NCBI RefSeq assembly: GCF_014076495.1
Contig: NZ_CP043575.1
Location: 2,604,001-2,668,000 of the forward strand
From: Comamonas koreensis
GTDB lineage: Bacteria; Pseudomonadota; Gammaproteobacteria; Burkholderiales; Burkholderiaceae_C
DNA length: 64,000 bases
Reading direction: 5' to 3'
The translations under genes and the position numbers were made by a program. Under the pieces are notes generated by a model. That model did not search any database, was not told the DNA's origin, and saw only the letters and a program-made list of their open reading frames with translations. The stretch's first letter is position 1, and each line of letters starts with the position of its first letter. Below are positions 36,105-45,244 of this stretch, in pieces.

Positions 36105-37834
36105 GGGTCGACGGCAAACCCGAGGGCCTGCGGCAGTCGATGGCCTGGTTGCATACCTGGAGCGGGCTGCTGCTGGGCTGGCTGCTGTATGCGGTGTTCT
36201 TTACCGGCACCTTGAGCTTTTTTCGCAATGAGATCACCGACTGGATGCGGCCCGAGCTGCACCAGTCCGTGCCCGATGCGGACACCGCCCAGCGCGGGCT
36301 GGATGCCATGCAGGCGATTGCGCCCAAGGCCACGACCTGGACCTTGTCGCTGCCCAATGAACGCCAGACGGCGATCGAGGCCTCCTGGCGCGAGCCCGGT
36401 GCTGCGGCTGGCCGGGCAGGGACCCAGCGCGCCACCTTGGATGCCGGCACCGGCGAGCAGCTGCAGCCGCGCGAGACGCGGGGCGGCAGCTTCTTGTACC
36501 GCTTCCATTTCGAGCTCTATGCGATGCCGCGCATCTGGGGTCGCTGGATTGTGGGCTTTGCGACGATGCTGATGCTGGTGGCCATCATCAGCGGCGTCAT
36601 CACGCACAAGAAGATCTTCAGCGACTTCTTCACCTTCCGCCCACGCAAGGGCCAGCGATCCTGGCTCGATGCGCACAATGCCACGGCCGTGCTGGCGCTG
36701 CCTTTTCACCTGGTGATCACGTTCAGCGGCCTGGTGCTGCTGATGAACATGCTGATGCCCTGGGGCGTGCAGACCGCCTACAGCGGCGACAGCAGTGCCT
36801 ATTTCTCCGAGCTGCGGGGCAACCGCCAGGCACAGCCGGGCGCGGGCAATGCCAATAGCGGTAATGGCCCGCGTGAGGGCGGTCGTGCCAGCCGCGAGGC
36901 CAATGCCGATGCCGATACGCCCGTCGCAACCGTCGCAATGGCACCCGTGGGCCCGATGGTGGAGGCAGCGTTGCAGCAGTGGCCGGTGCATGGCGTGGGC
37001 AGCATCACCGTCAATGCTCCCGGCACTGCCCGCGCGACCGTGGAGCTGCGCGAGGGTGGGGGCTCCAGCCTGGTCAACCGGGGCGCGGCATCGACCTTGC
37101 TGTTTGATGGCGTGAGCGGCGAGCCGCGCCAGGCGCCAGAGGCCGCTGCCATCTCGTGGCCGCGTGCGACCAGCAATGTCGTATCGAGCCTGCACCTGGG
37201 CCGCTTTGCCGAGCCGCTGGTGCGCTGGCTGCTGTTCTTGAGCGGCGTGGTTGGCACCACGATGGCAGCCACCGGCATGGTGCTCTGGGTGGTCAAGCGC
37301 CTGCCCGAGCGGCGCAAGCTCGGCCGCACGCCCCATGGCCACCGCTTGGTGGAGGTGCTCAATGTGGGCGCGATCGCCGGTCTGTCGGTCGCCACGGCCT
37401 CGTTCTTCTGGTTCAACCGCTTATTGCCTGCCGATCTGGTTGGCCGCAGCGATTGGGAGATTCGCGGCTTCTTTACGGTGTGGGCGCTATGCCTGCTGCA
37501 CCCCCTGCTGCGCCCGCACCGCCAGGCCTGGCGCGAGCAGATGCTGCTGGCCGCCGTGCTGCTGGCCTTGTTGCCGCTGCTCAATGGCCTCAGTGGCGGT
37601 GCATGGCTGCCCCAAAGCATTGCGCATGCGCAGTGGAGCATTGCCGGCTTTGACTTGATGATGCTGGCGCTGGCCGCCTTGCATGGCTGGGTCGTGTGGT
37701 GGCTGGCGCGCAGTGGGCAGACTGCGACCCCTGCAGCGCGCCAACCGGCAGCCGCTGCCAAGCCAGCCGCCACGGATACCGGTTTGCTGGCGCCGCATGC
37801 CGCCGTGGCCAGCGCGATGGAGCAGCAACGATGA
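36101..37834 (+). CDS. PepSY-domain inner-membrane protein (iron-uptake associated, FiuB/PiuB-like)
   Basis: A 577-residue protein with an N-terminal membrane anchor (WSGLLLGWLLYAVFFTGTLSFF), a periplasmic PepSY region, a second membrane pair containing AIISGVITHKKIFSDFF, then a long periplasmic loop with a low-complexity Ala/Gly/Arg segment near 245-270, and several C-terminal membrane helices. Related proteins (PiuB, FoxB-like) reduce ferric siderophores at the inner membrane. It is coupled on both sides to DUF3649 and DUF3325 genes. No TonB-dependent receptor is encoded in the window beside it, which is unusual for this set. Confidence 0.87.
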   Translation: MRVDGKPEGLRQSMAWLHTWSGLLLGWLLYAVFFTGTLSFFRNEITDWMRPELHQSVPDADTAQRGLDAMQAIAPKATTWTLSLPNERQTAIEASWREPGAAAGRAGTQRATLDAGTGEQLQPRETRGGSFLYRFHFELYAMPRIWGRWIVGFATMLMLVAIISGVITHKKIFSDFFTFRPRKGQRSWLDAHNATAVLALPFHLVITFSGLVLLMNMLMPWGVQTAYSGDSSAYFSELRGNRQAQPGAGNANSGNGPREGGRASREANADADTPVATVAMAPVGPMVEAALQQWPVHGVGSITVNAPGTARATVELREGGGSSLVNRGAASTLLFDGVSGEPRQAPEAAAISWPRATSNVVSSLHLGRFAEPLVRWLLFLSGVVGTTMAATGMVLWVVKRLPERRKLGRTPHGHRLVEVLNVGAIAGLSVATASFFWFNRLLPADLVGRSDWEIRGFFTVWALCLLHPLLRPHRQAWREQMLLAAVLLALLPLLNGLSGGAWLPQSIAHAQWSIAGFDLMMLALAALHGWVVWWLARSGQTATPAARQPAAAAKPAATDTGLLAPHAAVASAMEQQR

Positions 37835-38163
37835 TCGCCATCGCAAGTCTGCTGTGGGCCTTTGCCGGTTTTGCGGCGCTGGCGGCCGCCATGGACCGCC
37901 ATGAGGAACCACTGGGTACCGCCGCGCTCGCCCCCACGCAGCGGCATGGCTGGCAGGCGGGCGGCAGCGCCTTGCTATTGCTATCGCTGATGGCCTGCTT
38001 GCAGCGCTGGAACGCCTCGGTCGGCATCGCCGCTTGGCTGGGCCTGCTGACCTTGGCCGCGATGGCCTGGGGCCTGGTGCTGACCTATGCGCCCGAGCGC
38101 GCCAGTCGCTTGGCCTTGGCTGCCGCAGCCTGGGGGCTGCTGGCAGCGGCCATCGCCTACTGA
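37831..38163 (+). CDS. DUF3325 domain inner-membrane protein
   Basis: A 110-residue protein with four hydrophobic segments and the early motif AMDRHEEPLG, typical of DUF3325 proteins that accompany PepSY proteins in siderophore loci. The ATG overlaps the PepSY stop (ATGA). A long hairpin follows at once. Confidence 0.82.
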   Translation: MIAIASLLWAFAGFAALAAAMDRHEEPLGTAALAPTQRHGWQAGGSALLLLSLMACLQRWNASVGIAAWLGLLTLAAMAWGLVLTYAPERASRLALAAAAWGLLAAAIAY

Positions 38164-38167
38164 ACGC

Positions 38168-38205
38168 ACAACGCCGCGCCAGGCAATGGCCTGGCGCGGC
38201 GTTGT
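38168..38205. terminator. long hairpin between convergent genes
   Basis: A 17-bp perfect stem (ACAACGCCGCGCCAGGC with its complement) and an AATG loop lie between the convergent DUF3325 and glycine-zipper genes. It lacks a clear T-run, so it may be a bidirectional attenuating hairpin. Confidence 0.65.
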
Positions 38206-38225
38206 TGTCTCAAGGGCAGTCTGTT

Positions 38226-38714
38226 TTAGCCCTGGTTGGTCTGCTTGTAGGCGCGGTTGGCGCGTTCCCACGCAGCCTTTACAGCAGGCTCAGCCTCTGG
38301 CCAGCCCAGGCGGCTTTGGGCACGCTCTTGCTGCCAGCGGCGCTCCCAGTCGCTGCGCGCATCGTCCCAATCGACCAGGCCATCACGCACCGACTGGTAG
38401 CCGGCGCGGTAGGCTGGCGCATAGTCGTCATAGGTATAGCCTTCGGCAAAGTAGGGCTCGCGCTGGTAGGCGTCGGCCCAGTAGGCATCCTCGGCAGTAG
38501 GGTTGACGGCCTCGGCAGCGCCCTTGCCGGCCAGGCCGCCAATCACGGCGCCCACGACACCGCCCACGGCGGTGCCGACAGGCCCTGCGACCGAGCCTGC
38601 GGCCGCGCCGGTCAACGCGCCACCGGCGGCACCAATGCCAGTGCCAATGGGGTGGGCTCCGGGCTCATCGGTGATGGGATCGGGGTTGAGTTTGGGATCT
38701 TGAGGATGGGTCAT
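38226..38714 (-). CDS. glycine-zipper domain protein, 162 aa
   Basis: The N-terminal part has a long Gly/Ala-rich helix (IGTGIGAAGGALTGAAAGSVAG and AVGGVVGAVIGGLAG) of the glycine-zipper type that inserts in membranes. The C-terminal part is aromatic and charged (EDAYWADAYQREPYFAEGYTYDDYAPAYRAGYQ). Such proteins are frequent stress-induced envelope proteins of unknown role in Burkholderiales. The start at 38714 has GGAGCGCAGC upstream. No signal peptide is obvious. Confidence 0.75.
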   Translation of the reverse strand: MTHPQDPKLNPDPITDEPGAHPIGTGIGAAGGALTGAAAGSVAGPVGTAVGGVVGAVIGGLAGKGAAEAVNPTAEDAYWADAYQREPYFAEGYTYDDYAPAYRAGYQSVRDGLVDWDDARSDWERRWQQERAQSRLGWPEAEPAVKAAWERANRAYKQTNQG

Positions 38715-39012
38715 GCTGCGCTCCTGGGTTTGGTGGAGGACTTGGGTCCTGGTGCTTCCATGGTGCGGCGCTGACCGCGACCGGGCCGTAGGACAAGCGC
38801 AGCAGCGCTGGTACGACGGGCCTGCGCGGGGCTGTCACCACCGCCTTGCAGCCAGGTAGCGGCGGACCACAAGGCAGCAGGGCGTTTGCCTGACAGACGG
38901 CGTCTGCATCTGGCTGCACACTGGTTGCAGCGCAGCCGTTTGCCACTTGGATGCGGGCTGGATCTGCCCCCAGCCAGGAATCTTCCTCAACGATGGCCCA
39001 GAAGCCCACGCC

Positions 39013-39876
39013 ATGATCCGATTGCAGTATTCTTTGGAGCTTGCCTATACGGTGCTGACCCCCAGCGCCGACTTTTTCTTCAACTTCCACCCCGCCTTCA
39101 CCCCGCAGCAGTCGGTGGTGCAAGAGCACTTGAGCGTCAACCAGGCCGGTGCCACCTGGCAGCTGCAGCAAGATGCCGACGGTCAGCGCAGCCTGCGGCT
39201 GCAGGCGCAAAGCGGCCCGCTCCAGCTCAACTACCAGGCCACCGTCGAGATGCGCCACTACAGCGACGACCCCGAGAGCATTGCCGAGGTGCCGCTCTAC
39301 CAATTGCCGCTAGAAGCGCTGCGCTATATCTACCCCAGCCGCTACTGCCAGTCCGACCGGCTCGCCGCCTATGCCTACGATCTGTTCGGCCAACAGGCGC
39401 CGGGTTATGCGCGTGCCCAGGCCGTGTGCAACTGGGTGCAGCAGCATGTGAAGTTCCGCTCCAACAGCAGCAGCGGTACCACCTCGGCCGTCGATACCTT
39501 GGTCGAGTGCGTCGGCGTTTGCCGCGATTTTGCGCACCTGATGATTGCCATGTGCCGCGCCATCAACCTGCCTGCCCGCTTTGTGACAGGCACCGATTAC
39601 GGCGCCGACCCGGCCTTGGGTCCGCCCGATTTCCATGCCTATGTCGAGGTCTACCTGGGCGGGCGCTGGTACATGTTTGACCCTTCAGGTACTGCCATTC
39701 CGATGGGCATGATGCGGCTGGCTACCGGCCGTGATGCCGCCGATGCGGCGTTCGCGACCATCTTTGGCGGCGTCACCAGTGATGCGCCGCGCATCGAGGT
39801 GGTCGCTGAGCACGATGGCGGGCAGTGGCAGCTGCCGGTGCACACCAGGCAGGGCCTGTCAACGGCGCTGGTCTGA
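39013..39876 (+). CDS. transglutaminase-like domain protein
   Basis: A 287-residue protein. An N-terminal beta-rich domain (about 1-110) precedes a transglutaminase-like core with the catalytic Cys in CVGVCRDFAHLM, His in PDFHAYVEVYLGGRW and Asp in MFDPSG. Bacterial members are thought to be cysteine peptidases or amidases acting on peptides or isopeptides. The ATG at 39013 begins MIRLQYSLELAY, the normal N-terminus of the family. No signal peptide. It stands alone between divergent and terminator-rich DNA. Confidence 0.85.
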   Translation: MIRLQYSLELAYTVLTPSADFFFNFHPAFTPQQSVVQEHLSVNQAGATWQLQQDADGQRSLRLQAQSGPLQLNYQATVEMRHYSDDPESIAEVPLYQLPLEALRYIYPSRYCQSDRLAAYAYDLFGQQAPGYARAQAVCNWVQQHVKFRSNSSSGTTSAVDTLVECVGVCRDFAHLMIAMCRAINLPARFVTGTDYGADPALGPPDFHAYVEVYLGGRWYMFDPSGTAIPMGMMRLATGRDAADAAFATIFGGVTSDAPRIEVVAEHDGGQWQLPVHTRQGLSTALV

Positions 39877-39950
39877 GCTGGAGCGCCACCCGCGCAACTG
39901 CCTTGATACGGCGCAAAGACCTGCCAGTGCGCCTGGCAACCGTGTGGCCC

Positions 39951-39979
39951 AAAAAAAATGCCGCCCCAATGGGGCGGCA
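39951..39979 (-). terminator. intrinsic terminator, minus strand
   Basis: TGCCGCCCC-AAT-GGGGCGGCA stem with eight A on its left side, which read as a T-run on the minus strand. Confidence 0.75.
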
Positions 39980-40140
39980 GTGCATTCAAGAAGAAAGCCG
40001 ATCCTGTCAAACAGGGTGTCCATGCAAATCAAGAGAGGGAGGGAGGGTACGCATGAACTCGGCGAAAGCGATGGTCAAATTCTAGGACGGCTATTGGCGC
40101 CCAATAGGGGAATGCCTGGAGCAATCGTCAGCAATTGACA

Positions 40141-40168
40141 AAAAAAGAGCCCGCATGACTGCGGGCTC
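40141..40168 (-). terminator. intrinsic terminator, minus strand
   Basis: GAGCCCGC and GCGGGCTC form an 8-bp stem around ATGACT, and the left flank is a run of A, so on the minus strand it ends in TTTTTTT. Confidence 0.8.
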
Positions 40169-40662
40169 CAAGGTCGTTTTCCTTTTCTTCTACTTCTACC
40201 TCCCTCCAGAGGAATCGAGATCATATGTCAAAACTATGACTGTTGAATAATCATAAATTCAACAAATGTCAGCTTTTCGAAAGCTTAGCGGATTCCAAGC
40301 AGACATCCACCCGGGTCATGCTAAATGCTATCAAGTGGTCGAATCAATAAATAGTTCAATGCTTGCCTGCGAGCTCGCAGGGTTTCCCACAACATCCGCG
40401 TCAAATCAAGGGATTGGACGCCCCGCTGGTTTGTGCCAATCGTTACTGAATGCATTGCCTGTTAGCACGCAGTTGGCGCAACAGATTGTTGGTGGTGCAA
40501 TATTATGTACTAATTTCGACCGCGAAAAGCGGCATGCTGCCCAGCGGGTGACAGCATGCCGCAGCCCTTGTGCGCCACAGTGCGGACTAGATGGCGCCAT
40601 GGGGGAGGGGTTCATAAGAAGCAGGCCAGCCTGCGATGCAAGGGCTGGCGTGAAAGGCAGAC

Positions 40663-41670
40663 TCAGGCCACGGGCTTGCGGCCCACCGTGCGGATCAGCT
40701 CACCCACGCGCAGCAGGTACTGGTCAAAGGCCTGGTTGGCAGCAGCCTGGCTGCCGGTGGGCTGGGCAACGGTGCGGCCTTCGGCCTCCAGGCGGGCGCG
40801 GATCTCGGGGTTTTGCAGCGCCGCGCCAATGGCATTGCGCAGCAGGCTGACCCGCTCTGCCGGGCAGCCTTGCTTGACAAAGTAGCCGCCGCTGATGGTG
40901 TAGGCAAAGTCAGGCAGCTGCTGGCTTTGGCCGATGAGCGGGATATGGGCCAGCGGCGTGGGCAGTTCCTTGGAAAAGCTGGTGACGACCTTGAGCCGGC
41001 CCTGGGCCTGCATCGCATCAAAGCTGGTCTGGTAAGGCAGGATCGCCAGGTCCACCTCGCCACCGGCCACGCCTTGCAAGGCGGGGGCGCCGCCCTTGTA
41101 AGGCACATGCAGCAAGGGCGCCCCCACGCGCGTGGCCAAGGCCTCACCCATCAGGTGGTAGATGGAATCAATGCCCACGGTGGCATAGGTGAGCGGTTTG
41201 GCGCTGCTTTGCTTGGCCAGCGCAATCACCTTGTCCAGGGAGTCGGCCTGCAGCCCATTGCGGGCCAGCAGCACGATATGCGCTTCGCTGATCGGCGCCA
41301 CCAGGCTGAAATCCTTAGGGGTATAGCGGGCCGAGGGGTTGAGCATCGGGGCCAGAAACACTTCGTTGATCGAGCCATGGAAGAACGTATAGGCGTCGGC
41401 CTGCGCGCTCAGGACCTTGTTGGCGCCAATGAGGCCGGTGCCGCCGCCGTAGTTCTCGACCACCACCTGCTGCTTGAGCGTCTTGCCAATGGATTCGCCA
41501 AAGATGCGGGCGGCGGTATCGCTGGCGCCGCCAGCCGGGTAAGGGACGACCAGCGACAGAGGCTTGCTGGGGTAGCCATCGGCGGCCCAGGCCGGTTGGG
41601 TGGCCAGCCACGGGGCGCCTGCCAGCACGCTGGCGTATTGAAGGAACTGGCGGCGATCGGTTGCGGTCAT
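40663..41670 (-). CDS. Bug-family (TctC-like) periplasmic binding protein
   Basis: A 335-residue receptor with a signal peptide (DRRQFLQYASVLAGAPWLATQPAWAA), then YPSKPLSLVVPYPAGGASDTAARIFGE and HVPYKGGAPALQGVAGG, the two landmark motifs of the family. It follows the M20 amidohydrolase gene in the same direction with 20 bp between, so it may deliver an N-acyl amino acid or related acid to that enzyme. No TctA/TctB membrane genes are present nearby. Confidence 0.92.
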   Translation of the reverse strand: MTATDRRQFLQYASVLAGAPWLATQPAWAADGYPSKPLSLVVPYPAGGASDTAARIFGESIGKTLKQQVVVENYGGGTGLIGANKVLSAQADAYTFFHGSINEVFLAPMLNPSARYTPKDFSLVAPISEAHIVLLARNGLQADSLDKVIALAKQSSAKPLTYATVGIDSIYHLMGEALATRVGAPLLHVPYKGGAPALQGVAGGEVDLAILPYQTSFDAMQAQGRLKVVTSFSKELPTPLAHIPLIGQSQQLPDFAYTISGGYFVKQGCPAERVSLLRNAIGAALQNPEIRARLEAEGRTVAQPTGSQAAANQAFDQYLLRVGELIRTVGRKPVA

Positions 41671-41690
41671 GGTGCTCTCGCTAGGTGGGT

Positions 41691-42872
41691 TTATTGCAGA
41701 TAGCTGTGTGCCAGGCTGGCCCAGAAGGCCGCGCCGATGGGCAGGGCCTTGTCATTGAAGTCATACAGCGGGTTGTGCACCATGCAACCGCCGTCCTGCC
41801 CCAGGCCATTGCCCAGCCGCACATAGGCGCCGGGGCGGTGCTCCAGCATGTAGGCAAAGTCCTCGCTGCCCATGACCGGGCCGCGCGTGACCACGTTGTC
41901 GGCGCCCAGCAGTTTTGCGGCCACTTCGCGGGCACGCTCGGTCTGCGCGGCATGGTTGACCAGCACCGGGTACTTGCGCTCGTAGAGCAGATCGGCCTGG
42001 AGCTGGTAGCTCTGCGCCTGGGCGCTGACAAAGTCGCGCAGCCGGGTTTCGATCTGGTTGCGCACCTCGGGGTTGAGCGCGCGGATGCCGATCTTGATCG
42101 TCGCGCTCTCGGGCACGATGTTGTAGGTGGCGCCCGCCTGGATGGAGCCCACGGTGATGACGGCCGATTTGAGGGCATCGACCTCGCGGCTGACCAGCGA
42201 CTGCAGGCCCAGCACGATGCTGGCAGCGGCCTGCATCACATCGATGCCATGGTGGGGCATGGCGCCGTGCGCCGAGCGCCCGGTCAGGGTGACGGTGGCA
42301 CGGTCAAACGAGGCCATCGCCGGGCCGGTGATCATGCCGATCTGGCCCACCGGCAGGCCCGGCGTGTTGTGCAGCGCATAGATTTCATCGCAGGGGAACT
42401 GCTCGAACAGGCCGTCATCGACCATGCGCAGCGCGCCGCCTTCGTTCTCTTCTGCTGGCTGAAAAATCAGGTTCAGGGTGCCGCTGTAGTCCACCGATTC
42501 GGCCAGGTAGCGCGCCGCGCACAGCAGGATGGCCGTGTGGCCGTCGTGGCCGCAGGCATGCATCTTGCCGCTCAGGGTGCTGGCATAGGGCAGGCCGGTT
42601 TTTTCCTGGATCGGCAGCGCATCCATGTCGGCACGAATGCCGATGCTGCGGCTGCCCTGGCCTTTTTTGAGGCGGCCCACGACGCCGGTGCTGCCCAGGC
42701 CCCGGTGTACTTCATAGCCCCAGGACTGCAGGCGCTCGGCCACCAGGTCACTGGTGCGCAGCTCTTCAAACGCCAGCTCGGGGAAAGCATGGATCTGGTG
42801 GCGGATGCCGACAAACTCAGGCGCAAGGGCCTGTACGGCAGATAGCATGGAGGGTTTGATAGGTGCGTTCAT
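41691..42872 (-). CDS. M20-family amidohydrolase (hippurate/N-acyl-amino acid hydrolase type)
   Basis: A 393-residue zinc amidohydrolase with RHQIHAFPELAFEE at the N-terminus, GIRADMDALPIQE, the metal site MHACGHDGHTA, the catalytic glutamate in FQPAEENEGGA, and the dimer-domain histidine in GRSAHGAMPHHG. These enzymes release amino acids from N-acyl or N-aroyl conjugates. It is first in a two-gene unit with the Bug receptor and is divergent from a LysR gene that begins 114 bp away, the usual arrangement for LysR control. Confidence 0.93.
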   Translation of the reverse strand: MNAPIKPSMLSAVQALAPEFVGIRHQIHAFPELAFEELRTSDLVAERLQSWGYEVHRGLGSTGVVGRLKKGQGSRSIGIRADMDALPIQEKTGLPYASTLSGKMHACGHDGHTAILLCAARYLAESVDYSGTLNLIFQPAEENEGGALRMVDDGLFEQFPCDEIYALHNTPGLPVGQIGMITGPAMASFDRATVTLTGRSAHGAMPHHGIDVMQAAASIVLGLQSLVSREVDALKSAVITVGSIQAGATYNIVPESATIKIGIRALNPEVRNQIETRLRDFVSAQAQSYQLQADLLYERKYPVLVNHAAQTERAREVAAKLLGADNVVTRGPVMGSEDFAYMLEHRPGAYVRLGNGLGQDGGCMVHNPLYDFNDKALPIGAAFWASLAHSYLQ

Positions 42873-42985
42873 GGTGGGGCCGTCACAAAAAAGTCAAACC
42901 ATTATCGAAACTGCCATCCGTCGCGTCCATGACAACGCCGGCAATCAAACGTTGCAAGAATCGCAACAATTGGCGGAGGCAAGCG

Positions 42986-43909
42986 ATGTTGAACCTGGGG
43001 ATGGACGATGTGCTGGACCGCAAGCGGGCGCTGTGCCTGCTGCAGATCATGGAAACTGGCTCGGTGCGCGGCGCCGCTGAGGTGCTGGCCGTGGACCCGT
43101 CCATGGTCAGCCGCACGGTGGCCCGGCTGGAGCAGGACACGGGATTGGTGCTGCTGGAGCGGCGCGGCCGGGGCGTGGTGGTGACCGATGCCGGGCGCAT
43201 GCTGGCGCTGTTTGCCCGCCGCCAGCAGGACCTGCACGACACCTTTGTCGCCGAGGTCAACAGCCTCAAGAACGCCCAATCCGGCCACCTGGACCTGGTG
43301 CTGGGCGAGGGCACCCTGGACATGGTGATGGGCCCGGTGCTGCAGGATTTTGTGCGGGCCCATGGCGAGGTGCGCTACCACATCAAGGTGGCCGGCACCG
43401 AAGAGGCCGTGCAGTGCATTCTGGAGGACCGCGCGCATATCGGCATCGTGTTCCAGCCGCCGGCCGATGCGCGCCTGCGTTCCCACCATGCCCGGCTGGC
43501 CCCCGTGCGGGTGCATGTACGCAAGGGCCACCCGCTGGCCAGCCACCAGGGCCCGTTGAGCCTGGCCGATCTGGCGCCTTACCCGGGCGCGGCGCTGGAA
43601 GAATCCTTTGGCGTGCGCAAGCACATCCAGGCCGCCGAGCTGGAGGAGAACATCCGCCTGCAGCCGATGCTGACCACCAACTCCTTCAAGGTGCTGTGGG
43701 ATTTTGCGGTGATGGGCCTGGGCTACATCATGACGCCGCGCTCCATTCCGCTCCAAGGGGTGGCGCTGGAGACTTTGGTGTCGCTGCCGCTGGCCAGCCC
43801 GGTGCTCAACCACAGCCAGCTGCATGTGGTCACCCGCAGCGGCCGGCCGCTGTCGCCGGTGGCGTCGCAATTGCTGCGCCATATGCTGGCGGCGTTTTCG
43901 GCGGCTTGA
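42986..43909 (+). CDS. LysR-family transcriptional regulator
   Basis: A 307-residue LysR protein. The N-terminal helix-turn-helix (GSVRGAAEVLAVDPSMVSRTVARLEQDTGLVLLER in parts) is followed by the periplasmic-binding-like effector domain. The ATG at 42986 has GGAGG 7 nt upstream, better than earlier in-frame ATGs. It is divergent from the M20/Bug pair and probably activates it in response to the substrate. It converges with the LysE-type exporter gene. Confidence 0.92.
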   Translation: MLNLGMDDVLDRKRALCLLQIMETGSVRGAAEVLAVDPSMVSRTVARLEQDTGLVLLERRGRGVVVTDAGRMLALFARRQQDLHDTFVAEVNSLKNAQSGHLDLVLGEGTLDMVMGPVLQDFVRAHGEVRYHIKVAGTEEAVQCILEDRAHIGIVFQPPADARLRSHHARLAPVRVHVRKGHPLASHQGPLSLADLAPYPGAALEESFGVRKHIQAAELEENIRLQPMLTTNSFKVLWDFAVMGLGYIMTPRSIPLQGVALETLVSLPLASPVLNHSQLHVVTRSGRPLSPVASQLLRHMLAAFSAA

Positions 43910-43957
43910 TGTGTCCCCGCAGGGAGCGCCTACCAACCGTCATACACACCGACCGTT

Positions 43958-44584
43958 TTAACCTGGCCGCCGCGCCAAGAGCTCCCAGACCCCGGCGGCT
44001 GATAGCAGGCCACCCCCTGCCATGTTGAACCAGCGCAGCGACCTGGGTGAAGACAGCAGCTTTCTGGCAGACGATGCAAAGGCGGCATAGAGCGTGGCGT
44101 TGAGGGTGGCCATCACGACAAAGGTGATGGCCAGAATCCAGAGCTGGCGCGCAAGCGGTGCCTCGGCGCTGATGAACTGCGGCAAAAATGCCACGAAGAA
44201 CACAATGCCTTTGGGGTTGAGCGCCGTGACCAGGTAGGTGTTGGCAAACAGCTTCCAGCGCGAGCTGGAGACAGGCGCGGCAGCCAGCTCGGACGGCGAG
44301 ATGCCAGCGCGCAAGAGCTTGATGCCCAGGTAGAGCAGGTAGAGCCCGCCTGCCCATTTGACGACGGTGAACCACCAGGCCGACGCCGCCAAGAGCGCCC
44401 CCAGCCCCAGCAGCGACACCACCAGCGCCGTCGAATCGCCCAGCGCCACTGCTGCGACGAGCGGTACATTGGCGCGGCGCCCCTGGGCCATCGAATAGCT
44501 GATGACCGTGAGAATCGTCGGTCCCGGAATGATGAGCAGCAGGGCAGATGCTGCGACAAAGGCAAACCACAGTTCGATCGGCAT
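43958..44584 (-). CDS. LysE/RhtB-family amino acid exporter
   Basis: A 208-residue membrane protein with six hydrophobic segments. It starts MPIELWFAFVAASALLLIIPGP and keeps the family motif PGPTILTVISYSMAQGRR and ALNPKGIVFFVAFLPQFI. It exports amino acids or homoserine lactone-like compounds; specificity unknown. The start at 44584 is chosen from the family N-terminus; the frame is open far upstream but without matching sequence. Confidence 0.9.
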   Translation of the reverse strand: MPIELWFAFVAASALLLIIPGPTILTVISYSMAQGRRANVPLVAAVALGDSTALVVSLLGLGALLAASAWWFTVVKWAGGLYLLYLGIKLLRAGISPSELAAAPVSSSRWKLFANTYLVTALNPKGIVFFVAFLPQFISAEAPLARQLWILAITFVVMATLNATLYAAFASSARKLLSSPRSLRWFNMAGGGLLSAAGVWELLARRPG

Positions 44585-44747
44585 GGAGGCTCCTGGTGGC
44601 AGAGGGGCAAAGGGGGATGGGGCGGGAGTCACGCGCAGGGTACTGGCGACTATGTTGGTGAGCGGGCACTGGCGCTGTGCCATGGTACGGCGAATTGCCC
44701 CCGAGCGCTGTCTGTCGTGCGTCCCTGCCTGCGCAACCGGCCATCCA

Positions 44748-45125
44748 CTACCAAATATCCTGGGCCGGCGTGCCCTGGTGGTAGCGCAGCTGCCAATGGC
44801 CATCTGTCAGCAACCAGATCGACGAGCGCAGCGTGTGCTTGCTGCGCAGGCCCTGCGCGTCGCGCTGCGTGCTGCGGTAAGTGAGCAGCGCCACACCGGG
44901 GGCCAGCTCGGTCGCGGCATAGCCGTCCGCCTCGATCTCGGCAGTGTCTGCTTCGTTGCGCAGCGCCTCCAGCACCTGCTCTCGGGTATAGCGCTGGCCG
45001 GAGCGGCCTGTCTCTTCAAAGGCCGGGTGCAACAGTTGCGACACGCGCCTGGGCTGGTTGCGGATCTCCGGGCGGAGGAGTTGGGCCTCCTGTTGTGAAA
45101 GCTGCTGTGTCAGGGTGGGGTCCAT
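44748..45125 (-). CDS. SnoaL/NTF2-like (DUF4440) protein, 125 aa
   Basis: A small protein with the DUF4440 pattern: an N-terminal helix pair (LTQQLSQQEAQLLRPEIR), LLHPAFEETGRSGQRYTREQVLEAL, then beta strands ALLTYRSTQRDAQ, LRSSIWLLTDGHWQLRYHQGTP. These cone-shaped domains bind small ligands or act as enzymes; function is not predictable. The ATG at 45125 fits the family start. It is downstream of the DipZ-type gene in the same direction. Confidence 0.78.
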   Translation of the reverse strand: MDPTLTQQLSQQEAQLLRPEIRNQPRRVSQLLHPAFEETGRSGQRYTREQVLEALRNEADTAEIEADGYAATELAPGVALLTYRSTQRDAQGLRSKHTLRSSIWLLTDGHWQLRYHQGTPAQDIW

Positions 45126-45244
45126 GGGCGCGTGCCTGTGGGTGTTGCCGGTGTGGATTGCCCGCGAGGGGGCAGCAGGCATCCTAACAGGCGCGCCATG
45201 CCTACCCACATGCACCAGCACGAGCACTGGCACGAGGACCAGCA

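Larger units (their letters stand above)
39877..40662. other. intergenic region with two minus-strand terminators and a dyad
   Basis: About 785 bp without a convincing gene. The right half is AT-rich. Two terminator hairpins both point leftward, at 39951-39979 and 40141-40168, although the nearest minus-strand gene ends only at 40663; a small minus-strand RNA starting near 40270-40560 would explain the second one. Also present are the dyad TGTTGAAT-N8-ATTCAACA (40241-40264) and a long stem GCGGCATGCTG/CAGCATGCCGC (40529-40562). A plus-strand open frame from 40266 has no ribosome binding site and runs antisense into the next gene, so I do not call it. Confidence 0.5.

Noticed and set aside
40266..40850. 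A 194-codon plus-strand frame.
   Set aside because: No ribosome binding site, half of it antisense to the Bug receptor, and atypical composition.
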